Source: Cryptomeria japonica (lineage: Eukaryota > Streptophyta > Pinopsida > Cupressales > Cupressaceae). Taken from it: a stretch of 64,000 bases of DNA. This document shows positions 50,459-62,511 of this stretch, one piece after another (the stretch's first letter is position 1; each line of letters begins with the position of its first letter). The translations under genes were made by a program, and so were the position numbers. The stretch lies in the NCBI RefSeq assembly GCF_030272615.1, contig NC_081412.1, forward strand, positions 545,238,202 through 545,302,201. The letters run 5' to 3'. The notes beneath the pieces were generated by a model, which worked only from the letters and a program-made list of their open reading frames with translations, was not told the origin of the DNA and did no database searches.

Positions 50459-52055
50459 TGATAACTCAATGATGAACCACTAGTACCAAACCCGTATTGA
50501 GAGGGCGGGTGAATTAGTACAAACACCAATAGCATCCAAAACTGGTTTGACAACAAATACTCCAAAAGACTAACAAACAGGGATACCGGTAAAACAGAGT
50601 GCAACCTGCAACATCCAGTATAACTCAACCAGTCATGAACTGGTCACTCAATAAGCTTTCCTCTTGGCTCAATACCACAGTATCATTATATTCTCATGCA
50701 TAAATAAGTAAACTTAACCATCAGATCTTCACAACAGTGAGTTCAATGTGTTTTATAGACAGACATAAAACATAGAACCTTCATATGCTTAACAGGTAAG
50801 ACAAAGCATCACAAGACAAAAGCATTTTACATGACACAGGTATTTTTCACATGGAAACCCAACTAGGAAAAACCACAGTGGGGATGAATACCCACAAGCT
50901 GCTTTTTGAACTCTTTAGAAGTCCGCTTTGTTAGGAGCCTTGTCCGGTTAAGGACATTACAATAGGTTCTGGTAGGAACCGATCCTGTTAGGGATCACCC
51001 GGTTAAGGGTTAAACCTGGTAGGGTCACCTTGTTAGAAGATTTCAAGAACTCAATAGCTGAAAGGATCTCCTAAGCTTCTCAAGCTTCTGAGAACTTATT
51101 AGCCTTGAGTTACCCGATTAAGGGATTTGAAACAAGTCAGTTAAGACCACCCGATTAAGGGATTTTGAATCAAGCCAGTTAAGGCTACCCTGTTAGGGGA
51201 TTTTACAACTATTGAAGTGGTTAGAGATCAACAGGTATTACAATGATCTGTTAATAGCACTTAATGCTAATGCAGATCCGTTTAGGCTCCTCTTTTCCTT
51301 CTGCACATTCACTTTGCAGGTATCTCTTCTCTCCTATGGTCTGGCAAGAATCACATATCACTTTCCTTGGATACACACTCACAAATTTTGCCAACAACCT
51401 TAGATAGAAACCCAACATCGACCTTATAGGAAACATACAGGTCGGTAGAAAAAACCCTAAACCCTAAACCTGTTAGGTTAAGCAATTCAAACGGTTCGAT
51501 CCTAACCATTGAATCATACTACATTAAATGCAACAATCTTGAATCGATCTCAAGACATTCTCCATCATCCATTATCCACCATTTTCATGGTGACTGATAA
51601 CCCATCACGCATTATCACCATTTGATAGACTTCGCACTTTCTCGAGGTGGATAGGAATAGTCTTGTTCATGCAAGATCCTTCACACGCATAGAGCTTACG
51701 TGGCAACATGATCTGTCCTCCATCATACTACTAACTCATCACATGAAGATTACTGATTGAGTCACTTGAGTTGCTCCAACTGGAAACCCTGAAGTGGAAG
51801 CTACCTACCAACCGGTAACCATACAATGCTTCCATGTGCCGGTTCACATAACTACATGCTGGTTCACCTTGAACAAATGTGCCGGTTCACTTTGGCATAT
51901 AAACTGGTTCATAAATATGCCCGTTCCTCTCTCTTCACCTATCACATGTGTTGGTTCTCACCATGTCTCATATTGACATCAATGACAACATACAATATCA
52001 TTATGTCTTTATGCTAGTTTACACAAGGCTCATGCCGGTTCACATAATGCCAACA
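50459..52055 (-). mobile_element. Solo LTR of a Copia-A-related family, in the leader of Copia-A'
   Basis: 1597 bases starting TGATAACTCAATG and ending AATGCCAACA, between CTTTG duplications (50454-50458 and 52056-52060). Copia-A has the empty site (GAGCTTTGGACTCC near 37826). On the minus strand it starts TGTTGGCATTATGTG, matching the Copia-A LTR start, and it shares the reversed block CCACTGTGGTTTTTCC plus GGGTTTCCATG (50849-50882), so it derives from a related copia in minus orientation. Between 50945 and 51200 a diverged CCCGRTTAAGGGATTT unit recurs about six times. Small frames inside are not genes. Confidence 0.93.
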
Positions 52056-52107
52056 CTTTGGACTCCACAAGAAAAAGTTTAAATGTACTTGAGGCAAAGA
52101 TCCGAAG

Positions 52108-55100
52108 ATGTATAAAAGGTATGCACTGAAGTTGAACAAGTCAAGTTTCTCCACATGGTAGAAAAGGATGAAGCTACATTTATCAGGAATTGGAGAATAT
52201 GCAACATATTATCTAGAGAATCATTACATTGCACTGAGCACCAACCCTATGACCTTGGAAGAAATTAAGGCAAACTAGGAACATATTCAAGCTATGATTG
52301 AAATAACATCAGCATTGACCGACTCAGAGTTTAATGATCTAGAAGGCTGTAATGATGCAAAAGCAATGTGGACTAAGTTCATATCTGTGTATGGAGGTGA
52401 TGAACATGTTCAAAGAGAAAAAGTAAATAGTCTAAGAGGACAACTTAAATCCATGAGGATGAATGAAGGTGAGAACATAACCTAATACAGTACAAGACTA
52501 AAAGAGATTGTCAATCAAATTAAAGGAGCAGGTGGAACTATTGAAGAAAAGGATATAACAAGTAAGTTGTTGAGAACCCTTCTACCAGCTTATGCTATTC
52601 GACTCTCTGCAATCAATGAATTGAGGTCTGTACCTAACATGCCAGTTTCTTTGGATGCTACTATTGGTAAGATACATGCATTTGAGTTAAGTAATTTTGA
52701 TAATAGTGGGTCTTCGGTAAATAAAGTAGAATCTGCATTCCATTCTTTTCACATTGGTGAATCTGATGATTACAATGATAGAATGAGTAAGTACTTTGAA
52801 GGGGATCACAGTGGAGCAAGTGAAAGATTTCGTAAGAACATGGAAAAAGTGCACAAACTGTATGAGGAGATACAGAAGCAAGAAGAATTTGAAGCATTAT
52901 TAGCCAGAAGGTTACTGAGAGGAAAAGGTAAGTATAAAGGAAAGCTACCTTTAAAATGTTTCAATTGTGATAAAATAGGACATATGGCTTCTAACTGCCT
53001 TGACAAAAACTCTACTGAAAAGAAAGAATACCGAGATAATAGGTAGAAAGATAACCAATACAGAGGACACCGAGACTTTAGAAGGAGAGATAGAAAGACA
53101 TGTCTAGTAGCAGATGAGGAATCCAATGATGACAAATCTGATGAAACTGATACTGAGGAAGTTGTTTATGTGGCTATTAAAGATGGATCTGATGAAGAAA
53201 GGTATGAAGAAAAAGCCCTAATATCTCACATAAATAATAGTGATTCTTGGATCATAGAGAGTGGATGCTCACATCATATGACAGGTGATAAACACAAGTT
53301 TGTTAAATTAGAAGACTATGATGGAGGCTATGTAAGATTTGTTAATGATGCACCATGTCTGGTAAAAGGTAAAGGATCTATAACACTTCTTTATAATGCT
53401 AAATGTGATGATGTATACTGGGTTGAAGGTTTGAAATACAATTTGTTGAGTGTACCACAGCTAAACAATATAGGATACCAAATAGAATTTCAGAAAGGAA
53501 TTGTCAAAGTTCATGACAAGCATGGAAAGTTAGCTGCTACCAGGACACAAACAAAAGGTAATACATTTCATCTTGACTCAACTAGGAACAAGTGTCTTTA
53601 TGCAAATATAGATGATACCTGGTTATGGCATAAAAGGTTTTGTCATGTAAATTTTGATAATATGATCAAAATAAGTAAGAAGCACCGAGTAAGAGGTTTA
53701 TCGAGTTTTGAAAAACTTGAGAATGCTATGTGCCAAGGATGCCAGATGGGTAAGATGACAAGATCAAGCTTTACAAGTAAGTCCTACACTTCTAAAGGAA
53801 TTTTAGATCTAGTACACACTGATCTTTGTGGTCCTATGAAAGTTAAAAGTTATTATGGTGATAAATATTTCATATTATTTGTGGATGATTACTCAAGGAT
53901 GATGTCAGTCATGTTTTTAAAAGAAAAATCAGAAGCTTTTAAAATATTCAAATGGTACAAGGCAAGAGTTGAAAATGAAATAGGAAGACAACCAAAATTT
54001 CTTAGATCTAATAGAGGAGGAGAATTCACTTTTGATCAATTTAACTTATTCTGCAATGATCATGCTATAAAGAGGCAAGTATCTGCACCGAGAACACCTC
54101 AACAAAATTGGAGAGCTGAGAGAAGAAACAAATCAATTGTGGATTGTGCAAGAACCCTGATGATAGAAAAGAGGGTACCTCAAACATTTTGGAGAGAAGC
54201 AATCAGCACTGCAGTTTACACCATGAACCGAGTTCAACTAAAGAAAGGAACTATGAAGACACCATATGACATTTGGTATGACAAGAAAGTTAATGTAAGT
54301 TACTTTAAAATCTTTGGAAGTAGATGCTATGTTCACAAAGATGACAGAAACAGAAAGTTTCATCAAAAAAGTGAAGAAGGAACATTTCTTGGTTATTCTT
54401 CTAGAAGTAAAGCATTTAAATGTCTGATCAAATCATCTAACGAAATAGTGGAAAGTGCAAATGTGAAAATTGATTAATTTGCAGAAAGAAATGATTAAGG
54501 AAATTCCAAAGAACCAAAAGATTATGAAGAATTTGTTTATGTTTAACCTAGAAGTCCTACCAAGAATGCTGCTGAAGAAAATGAAGATAATATCGAGTTA
54601 TCGAGTGATGAAGAAGATCATACAGAACCTACCGAGCCTATATTAGCCAAATATGTCAAAAGACATCATGCATCAAGTCAAATTATAGTAGATAAAGATG
54701 ATCCAGTGATGACAAGAAACAAACTGAGACAAAACACATGTTTGATTTCTGAATTTGAATCGAGAATTGTGAAAGAGGCATTTAACAGTGAAGATTGGGT
54801 AAATGCTATGACAGAAGAAATTGATCAAATCAAGAAGAATAACACATGGACACTAATCCCAAGACCAAAGGACAAAAAATTAATCGGTACTGTCAATTTT
54901 CAGAAACAAGCTAAATGAAAAAGGTGAGGTCATTCTCAACAAAGCAAGACTAGTTTGCAAAGGTTATGCTCAAGAAGAAGGAATAGATTATGGCGAGACT
55001 TTTGCCCCTATGGCTAGACTTGAGGAGGTAAGAACATTGTTGGCATATGTTGCTTTCAAAAATTTTAAGCTATATCAAATGGATGTTAAATCTACATTTT

Positions 55101-55862
55101 TGAATGGTATACTAGAAGAAGAAGTTTTCATTGAACAACCTGAAGGATTTGTTGAAGACAGGAGTAAAGATCATGTATGCAAACTAAACAAAGCCTTGTA
55201 TGGTCTGAAACAAGCACCTAGAGCATGGTATGAAAGACTGTACTCTTATTTAATCAAGATTGGTTTTATAAGGACAAGTGAAAACAACAATATGTACATG
55301 AAGAAAGATGAGGACAATTGAATACTGATCTCAGCCATATTTGTTGATGACATTATATTTTGTGGTAATGACTCCTTATGCAAGAACTTTGGAAATGAAA
55401 TGTGCAAAGAATTTGAGATGTCACTAATCGGTGAGAGAAAGTATTTTATAGTTTTACAGATATTGCAAATGAAAGATGAGATTTTCATTACTCAATCCAT
55501 GTTTATAAAGGAAATGTTGAAGAAATTTTGGAATGGAGGATTCTAAACAAGTAAGTACTCCTATGACTACTAACTGTAAATTATCAAAGAATGATGAATT
55601 TGCATCTGTTGATGAGACACATTACCGATCTATGATTGGAAAATTGCAATATGTTGTGCATAGTAGACCAGATATAGCACATGCAGTAGGTATTGTAGCA
55701 AGATTCTCTGCAGATCCCAAGGAAACCTATATGACAACAATGAAGAGAATTTTTAGATACCTGAGAGGCACTAAAGATTATGGCTTAGTATATGAAAAGA
55801 GAAATAATTTTGATTTAAAAGTTTATACTGATGCTGATTGGGGACGCAACATAGATGATAGG
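52108..55862 (+). pseudogene. gag-pol: Copia-A' gag-pol, part 1
   Basis: ATG 52108 starts the same frame as in Copia-A. Zinc knuckle CFNCDKIGHMASNC; then one long open stretch of 435 codons (53170-54477) spanning protease and integrase. The protease active-site Asp is changed (WIIESGCSHH, where Copia-A has IIDSG), and the second integrase Asp is changed (LRSNRGGEF, where Copia-A has RSDRGG), so both enzymes would be inactive despite the open frame. The reverse transcriptase spans 54706-55320 and 55320-55500 with the frameshift after GTVNF and the TGA after KKDEDN shared with Copia-A. RNase H begins at about 55800 (YTDADWGRN) and is cut by the gag-only element. Confidence 0.88.
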
Positions 55863-57151
55863 TGTAAAGCGGCAAATCGCGAGTGAACCCTAAGTGTTCC
55901 CCCCACCACTCCAAGGAGAGAGAAAGGGGGTCACTAGGGTTGACGGTTTTCACTTAGGAGAGACTTTACATTCAAAAGAGGGGTTGAAACCCACAAGATC
56001 CAATACCACACAATGCAAGATTGGATTCTAAATGAGTTTCAAGGGTTAAGACAACAAGGCTACCCTCTTTTGTAAAGAATGTAGATAGAAGGATTGAGCT
56101 AGGAATGCATGAAAAGTGAGAAAGATTCACTTATAAATAGAGATAGGAATATAGGATGAAGCTGTGGACCTGGAATTAGCAGTAAAATGTTGAGATGACA
56201 CTGTCCTGCAAATTTGAGTGAAAGTTGACGGGACAATGGCACCCGGCGTGCACATGGTCCTCCGAAAAATCCGCGAAATAAAGGGGGATCTGTTCGTCTC
56301 TGCTAAAGGATTCCAGATCTTCAATTTCAGCCGCGTACCTGCAACCTACACACAGAAAAGAGAGGATGATTGGGGGGTTAGGGATTAGGGGTTTGCCCTT
56401 AGGTCAAACCCTGATTTGGAATTCACCAAGAAATGAGAATGTTGTAAATGTAAATGATTGTAATGTAAAACAAGTACTAGTACCTTGTTGTAAGAATGTT
56501 TGTATTCTTACATGCGAAGGTGTAAATGTTGTTGTATGTTGTATGTTGTAAATGATCTCCTCTTCAATGGTTGAATCCTTGTCTTGAATGCAACACTTAG
56601 CCTTGAATGGAGACTTAGAATGATCAATTGCTTGAAGGAATGCTTGAATGCTTGAATGCTTGAATGTTTGAATGTTTGATTATCGCTTCCGCCTTTTTTC
56701 CATCTTCCAAAATGGGAGAGGAAATGTAGTTTATATACTTGCCAATTAGGGTTAATAGACTAATTTTTCCGACCTTAGGCCGACCAGGAAAGGTTATTTT
56801 CCAATTTGCAAAGTTAAAGACCCGAGACCCAAAAGAGACCGGGCCCAAAAATAGGGCCAGGGACCAGGGCGTTGGGTGCCATGGTCTTGGGGGACCAGGG
56901 CGCTGGGCGCCATGGTCTTGGGGCACTAGGGCGCTGGGTGCCCTAGTCCTGAAGGACTAGGGTGCTGGGCGCCATGGTCCCACCTCCAGGGACAACAAGG
57001 TGCAAGGAGGATCAGGCCAGGGTGCTAAAAAATGCAGTTTTTGATGTCAAGAACAAGTTTCGGGGTCTCCATTCAGGTTCCGTGTTGCATCGCCATCATG
57101 AAGACCCAAATGCAGTCGAAATTGTGAGTGTCACAATTTTAGGACGCTACA
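55863..57151 (-). repeat. Gag-only element 3' LTR (1289 bp)
   Basis: TG...CA ended and several per cent different from 62512-63716 by eye. It has four 31-base GC-rich units at 56861-56984, where the other LTR has two. A related motif (GGGACAATGGCACCCGGCGT) lies at about 56230-56265. Confidence 0.9.
56861..56984. repeat. Four tandem 31-bp GC-rich semi-palindromic units
   Basis: Units start at 56861, 56892, 56923 and 56954, each like GGACCAGGGCGCTGGGCGCC followed by ATGGTCTTGGG. The ends of each unit (GGACCAGGGCGC and GCGCCATGGTC) are nearly inverted repeats, so each can form a hairpin. In the other LTR only two units remain, at 63488-63549. Confidence 0.93.
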
Positions 57152-57167
57152 TTTAGCCCCCACTTTA
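57152..57167 (-). other. Polypurine tract of the gag-only element
   Basis: The minus strand reads TAAAGTGGGGGCTAAA directly against the LTR end at 57151. Confidence 0.85.
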
Positions 57168-57945
57168 GTAGGAGTATAAGCGTATGCTCATACTTCCGGT
57201 AAAGTACAAGGAAACAACATTCAAAAACTTTCACCACGTCAAGGAGGCAAGATACACCAAGCCCCCAGCGGACTAAGGATCTTACGACTTCGATTGACAA
57301 AGTAAAAGGGAAGATCATGAGGGAGAACTATGACTGTCAGTAGTAAGGTTCCCTCACTATGAGTCATGCAAGAAAAATACCAAAAATTTTCAAGGCAAAG
57401 CTAAGTTCCGTAAGAAATTTTCAAGTATCTTAAAGAGATATGAACGGGGTGTATGCCCCCTATGTTAAAGTGATCGCACACGCCTCAATGGGGGTGATTT
57501 CTTTAAGGTAGTGATACACATAAGAAATGAGAAGGGAAAGGAGCACGTTATCACAAAGATTTAGCCCCCAAGTGTGAGATAAACCCAAGGATAATAGACA
57601 CAAAACACAAAGCACGAGGTGACTTCACTTTCCTCAGGGTCAGTATGTTGTATGATAATTCATGTATATCATATGTATGTATGCATAATTGTTCTTCATT
57701 CCCCAATCAAGGAAGGTCACCTAGAAGAAGGGAACACATGTGTCTTTTGAGTCAACATGAGAGAGACCAAAAGAGATCTCAATGCTTTGCATCATCCTCA
57801 AGTAGACAACACTAAGGACAACAAATAGAAGAATGAGAATAACACATAGAAGAATTAACAAAAGAAAGAGAGGAGGAGAGAATCTGCTATGCTAATGAAA
57901 CTAGTCTAGCACATCATCCACCCCTCAATCTTGCTGATCAATGTT
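57168..57945 (-). other. Gag-only element: non-coding tail
   Basis: About 780 bases between the end of the gag-protease frame and the polypurine tract, where a full element would have some 4 kb of pol. No reverse transcriptase or integrase motif was seen in any frame. Confidence 0.65.
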
Positions 57946-60900
57946 TCAGGAAGGCAGGGAACACACTAGAGGAGGAACATCCAACATAGCAGATGGAGCT
58001 ATCACAAGATCCAAACAAGGGCTATGTTCATGTTCCAAGCCACATTGTTCTTGTCTAGGAGCTAGGATAAGTTCTTTAGAAAATTTGTTAGATAGATGGT
58101 TATCAACATCAACATATTCATATTCACTATCAGAAGCAAGAGAAGTAACATTTTCATCATGAATAACATTTTCATCTATATCATCATCAAGATTTATAAA
58201 AATAGGGTCTTTAACTCGCACAAGATCAAGACCATCATGCATCTTATGTTTAGGAGATTTTGGAGAAAATGGAATAATGCTTGTTGAAGGTGTTTTTGGA
58301 GATTGCAAAGTTTGAGAAGCAGCCACCTGAGCTCTAAGACGATGCTTTCATCGGCGTTCACGTATAGAATGATTTCATCTAGTCTTAGTAGGAAGTTGAG
58401 GAGATTGAGGAGGAGGAATGTTCTCATCCTTATCACTTGGGTGTTTGGGTTGTGGTCTCTTAGGCTGGATAATAGGAGAAGAGGAAGGTCTCTTCTCTCT
58501 ATAAAAGGAAGGAGGAGGAACTGCTCCGTATAAAGGAGGAATATTTGGTTTAGGAAGGAGACCAAGTCCATCATGACGAGGAGGTATAGGTCTACTTTTA
58601 GAAATTTTATTAGACATAGACATAGTCACATCCATAGGAATGGGCTGGGAATCTTCTTGAGGAAAGACATTAGTTTTATCTTTCAAAGGAAGAACTTCCT
58701 TCTCAAGAACGATAGGAATATCAAGTTTGGGTGTTCTAGGTTCACTTAGAGATAGGATCATATCTGTTTTCCACTTTTGATAAGATTTGAAAAGATGATC
58801 ACTTCGCAGAGGAAGAGATTGGAATTGTTTACGCCAAAAATAATCAATAGGAACGCTAGAAGTTCTTTCAGCTGGTTTAAAGAGACTATGATTGACAGTA
58901 ACAACTTCACCATTATGGGGAAATTTCAAACATTTATGAATAGGAGAAGCAATAGCTTTCATGGAAGATAGCCAAGGATAGCCAAGCTTCACACGAAATT
59001 GTTCGGATGAAGGAATAATAGCAAAGTTCACATCAAGGGATTTGTTATGGACCTCAATAGGTAATGTAATAGAACCAATTGTAGGAGAAGAAAATGCATC
59101 AAATAATTTCACAATCACATCTGTTTTGTCATAGATCACTTGATTCAATTGCAAAGTAAAAAGAAATTCTTTAGTAATAACATTAACCATGCACGAAGGA
59201 TCAATAAGCACTCCACGGCAAGGTTTATTCTTGACTTTTGCAACTATGTATAAAGGACCATCAGGTGCCCTGATAGTTTCACTAGAATCAAATATGATGG
59301 AAGGTTCTCTAGGGATTTTCTGCTGCTCTACAAAGTTAATCACATTCGGAGTCATAGACACAAGACCATCAGATGAGAAAGAGGAATCATTAGTCTCAAT
59401 CGCATTAGAGGTATGAGAAGGTAATGGATCAGTAAAAATCTTAAGATTTTGGTTAGGAGGAGCTACAGATGTGTTGCCTTTATCATTCACTCCTGAAACA
59501 GAGATAGTATTATTATCAATCAAATCTTGAATTTGACCCTTTAAAGCAAAACATTTTTCAGTATCATGCCCAGGTTGACGATGAAATTGACAAAAAGATT
59601 TGTTATCAAAATAGGGTGAATTAATCTTTGTAGGATCGATTTGCCTTATAGGAGGGAGAGTAAGCACATTTTGTTCCAATAACTTATTCATAATACTATG
59701 CAATGATTCATTCAAAGGAGTAAACTTTCTTTCTTTCTTGAAAAACTTAGAAATAGGAGGCACACCTGATGCTGCATTAACATTGTTGTTGATGATGTTT
59801 TCATTGTATTTAATGGACTCTCTGGTCGGTTTAAACTTCCCAAATGTTTGTTGACTACTATCACCCTTATCACTCGGAGCCATAGGATTTGCTTGTTCCA
59901 TTTGACTCACAGTCAGTTGATAATTGTGAAGAGTTGCACACAACTATTGGAAAGAAGTAAACTCAAAAAATAGAAGTTTGTCTCGAATATCTTTTTGTAA
60001 ATTAGAAATAAATATTCTTTGAATATCATTGTCAGACACTGGAAAAGAAATTTGAGCATACAAATGCTTATATATACCAATGAAATCAGTCACTTTTTCT
60101 TTAACACCTTGTTTACAATGCATTAAATCAATCAAAGTAACTTTAGGACTTATATTGTTTTGAAATTGTTGAATAAAAGCATTTGCAAGTTGTTCGAAAG
60201 AAGTAATAGAGTAAGAAGGCAATGAGCAATACCATTGTAGGGCTTTATCTCTTAATGTTCTAGTAAACAGTTTTGCAAGCAACCTTTGGTCATAAGCAAA
60301 GTCAGTACATATTGTTTGAAAAGTCTTAACATGTGTTAAAGGATCACCTTTACCATTATAAAGCTCCAAATGCGGGATTTCAACATTTTTAGGAGGAATA
60401 GCTCGAACAATGTCAAGAGAAAGTGGGCTCGCAACATCAAATGTGGGCACACTAAACTTAGATTGATTCATAGAGGCAATTTGTTGCTGTAAAGAAGAGA
60501 CAGTTTGTGCAAGATTGTTAATGGTTGCTTCAATCGAAGAGTTCATATTAGACGTGTTAGATTGTGATGGAGGTATTATGTTATTGAAAGAAGGTATTGA
60601 TTGAGAGTAAGGTGGTAGGACACTATGATAGTTAGTCATAGGAGATGTTTGGAAAAGAGGAGCACTACAAGGAGGAATGGAATGGTTAAACGAATTGCCC
60701 CCTTGCGTCATGTTCATTTGTGGAGATGTAATAGGGACACTCATTGAAGGAATGAATGAAGAAGTCGGATTGAATGAAGAAAGAGGGTTAATTGAAGAGG
60801 AAGGATTGCCCCCATGACTGGTGATCATAGGGGGAATGTCTTGTATAGAAGTAGTCATTATGTTTGATGTAAAGGTAGGTATGCTAGCAATAGAAGTTGT

Positions 60901-61242
60901 CAAAGGAATAGAATGATTAATTTGAGTGGGAGGTTGTGTATAACCTAAAGTTTCAGCACAACTCTTCATAGGCATCACATTAGAATCCACAATGTGTGCA
61001 ATACCATGCAAAATATCAATTCCATTCTTATCACTTCGAACCATACGTTTTAGACCCTCAATTAATGAAAGAGCTTGACTATTGGGATACTCTTGAGACA
61101 TCCATTGCTGAAAATCATCAAATTGGTTATCCAATTTTGAAAGTTGTTCTACAGAAACCTCATGGAGAGCTTCTTCATCATTAGGAGGATTAGAGGAATT
61201 ACCCGTGTCCTCATTAAAAAGGCTATTCAAATTAGGTTCCAT
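57946..61242 (-). pseudogene. gag: Gag-protease polyprotein of the non-autonomous element
   Basis: One frame of 1099 codons from ATG 61242 (MEPNLNSLFNEDTGN). A serine/proline-rich N-terminal region is followed by a Retrotrans_gag core at about residues 298-420 (LELYNGKGDPLTHVKTFQ, LRDKALQWYCSL), a Tat-type knuckle FCQFHRQPGHDTEKC at about 555, and a protease-like domain at about 670-770 (GVLIDPSCMVNVI, GYPWLSSMKAIASP). The protease keeps its Asp, but DPSC replaces the usual D-G-G/S. A proline-rich stretch and an acidic segment (INLDDDIDENVIHDEN) end the frame. Stops within it: TAG at 59944, TGA at 58375 and TGA near 58342; no frameshift. The knuckle is close to that of the Tat element at 13990-14030. 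Confidence 0.9.
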
Positions 61243-62490
61243 CTCCTTGGTAATTAAACCTTGGAAAGACTTAATTCTAAGGCTTCATCTAATGGGAATA
61301 GTGTAAGTAGGGCTTATTGTTGTAAAACTCATGCACTAGAGAGGGAGAGAAGATTTTGAATTTAGAGGTAGCAAATTTCAATAAAATCAGCCAATCTCCT
61401 AGATTTAAGCTGTTAAATGCAATCACGACAATCTCCTGAAATTTCGAAAAAAATGTCAGGGACCGTGGCGAACGGAGTGCACACGGTCCTCGTAACTTTT
61501 TTTGAAATTTGCAGGGATGACAGTTATGATGATTTTAAAGCTAACCTGAAAAAATTGAGTGATTTTATGATCTGTAGATAGGCCAAATTAAAGTTGCAAT
61601 CTCAAAATTGAACCCTACCAAGATTGTTGAAATATGCAAAATTTGAATTTTGAAAAAGAGAGGGAAACTAAAATTTTGAATTTTATGATTTTAGAGGGAA
61701 TACCAAAAGCAATGCAAGTTTTGAAATTTAAAGGTTGACTCAATTTCATGCAAAATTCAATTTTGAAAGCGGAAATCAAAGTTGGTGCAATTAAACACTT
61801 AATTTCAAAAGCCACAAATTGCAAGAATTTGAATAAAACACTAAAATTTCGAATGAATATCGACACACTTTTCAGATTTAGGACAGTAAGAATACAATTT
61901 TGACACAAAATTTCAATTTCAACAATTTTTGAATGATTAGAAGCCTTAATCCAAGCAATCACTAGACCAACTTTGACTTTAATTTTGAAAGTGTTGTAAT
62001 TGATAAAATCAGCCAAAATTCTGGATTTTAGCAGAAAAATACAGTAAGATCTAACCCCCAAAATTTCAAAAAAAATGTCAGGGACGATGGCGCTCGGGGT
62101 GCACACGGTCCTCGCAACTTTTTTCCAAATTTTCAGGGATGAAAGATATTATGATTTTATTGCGGAATCCAAAGTTACAGCTGATTTGGAGATGTTTTGA
62201 TCAGTGAAATCATCAGTCCAAGGCTGAATCAAGAGGGTTTTAAAAATTACGGTTTTGACACTTAACCACTTAATTTTCAGAATTAAAGCACAAATATGAA
62301 TTGATAATTTGCAATAGAAGGGTAGATCTGAAACAAGCATTAACAATTAGACATTTCACAAGCTCAATTGCTAAAAAGAAAATTTAGGGTTTTTATGCAA
62401 TTAACCTCTAAAATTTGCAAAAGATCAAAGATGGAAATGTAATCAAGGCATCCAATTTTTAGATCTAACCATGAATAATCAGAAAGGATG
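61243..62490 (-). other. Gag-only element: leader with an internal duplication
   Basis: 1.25 kb between primer site and gag start. Two related segments of about 180 bases, at 61376-61560 and 61995-62190, each hold AAAATCAGCCAA, a TTTCRAAAAAAATGTCAGG stretch, and a GC-rich motif GTGCACACGGTCCTCG (61457-61492 and 62079-62114). The frame at 61615-62106 shows no domain and I do not call it. Confidence 0.65.
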
Positions 62491-62508
62491 TTCACGTCGG
62501 GTTCACCA
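62491..62508 (-). other. Primer binding site of the gag-only element
   Basis: The minus strand reads TGGTGAACCCGACGTGAA three bases after its 5' LTR. Form and position are those of a tRNA primer site; it differs from the Met-tRNA site used by the other elements here. tRNA not assigned. Confidence 0.8.
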
Positions 62509-62511
62509 AAA

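Noticed and set aside
61615-62106. 163-residue minus-strand frame in the leader of the gag-only element
   Set aside because: No domain; AT-rich leader with internal duplication, and it overlaps the GC motif at 62079.
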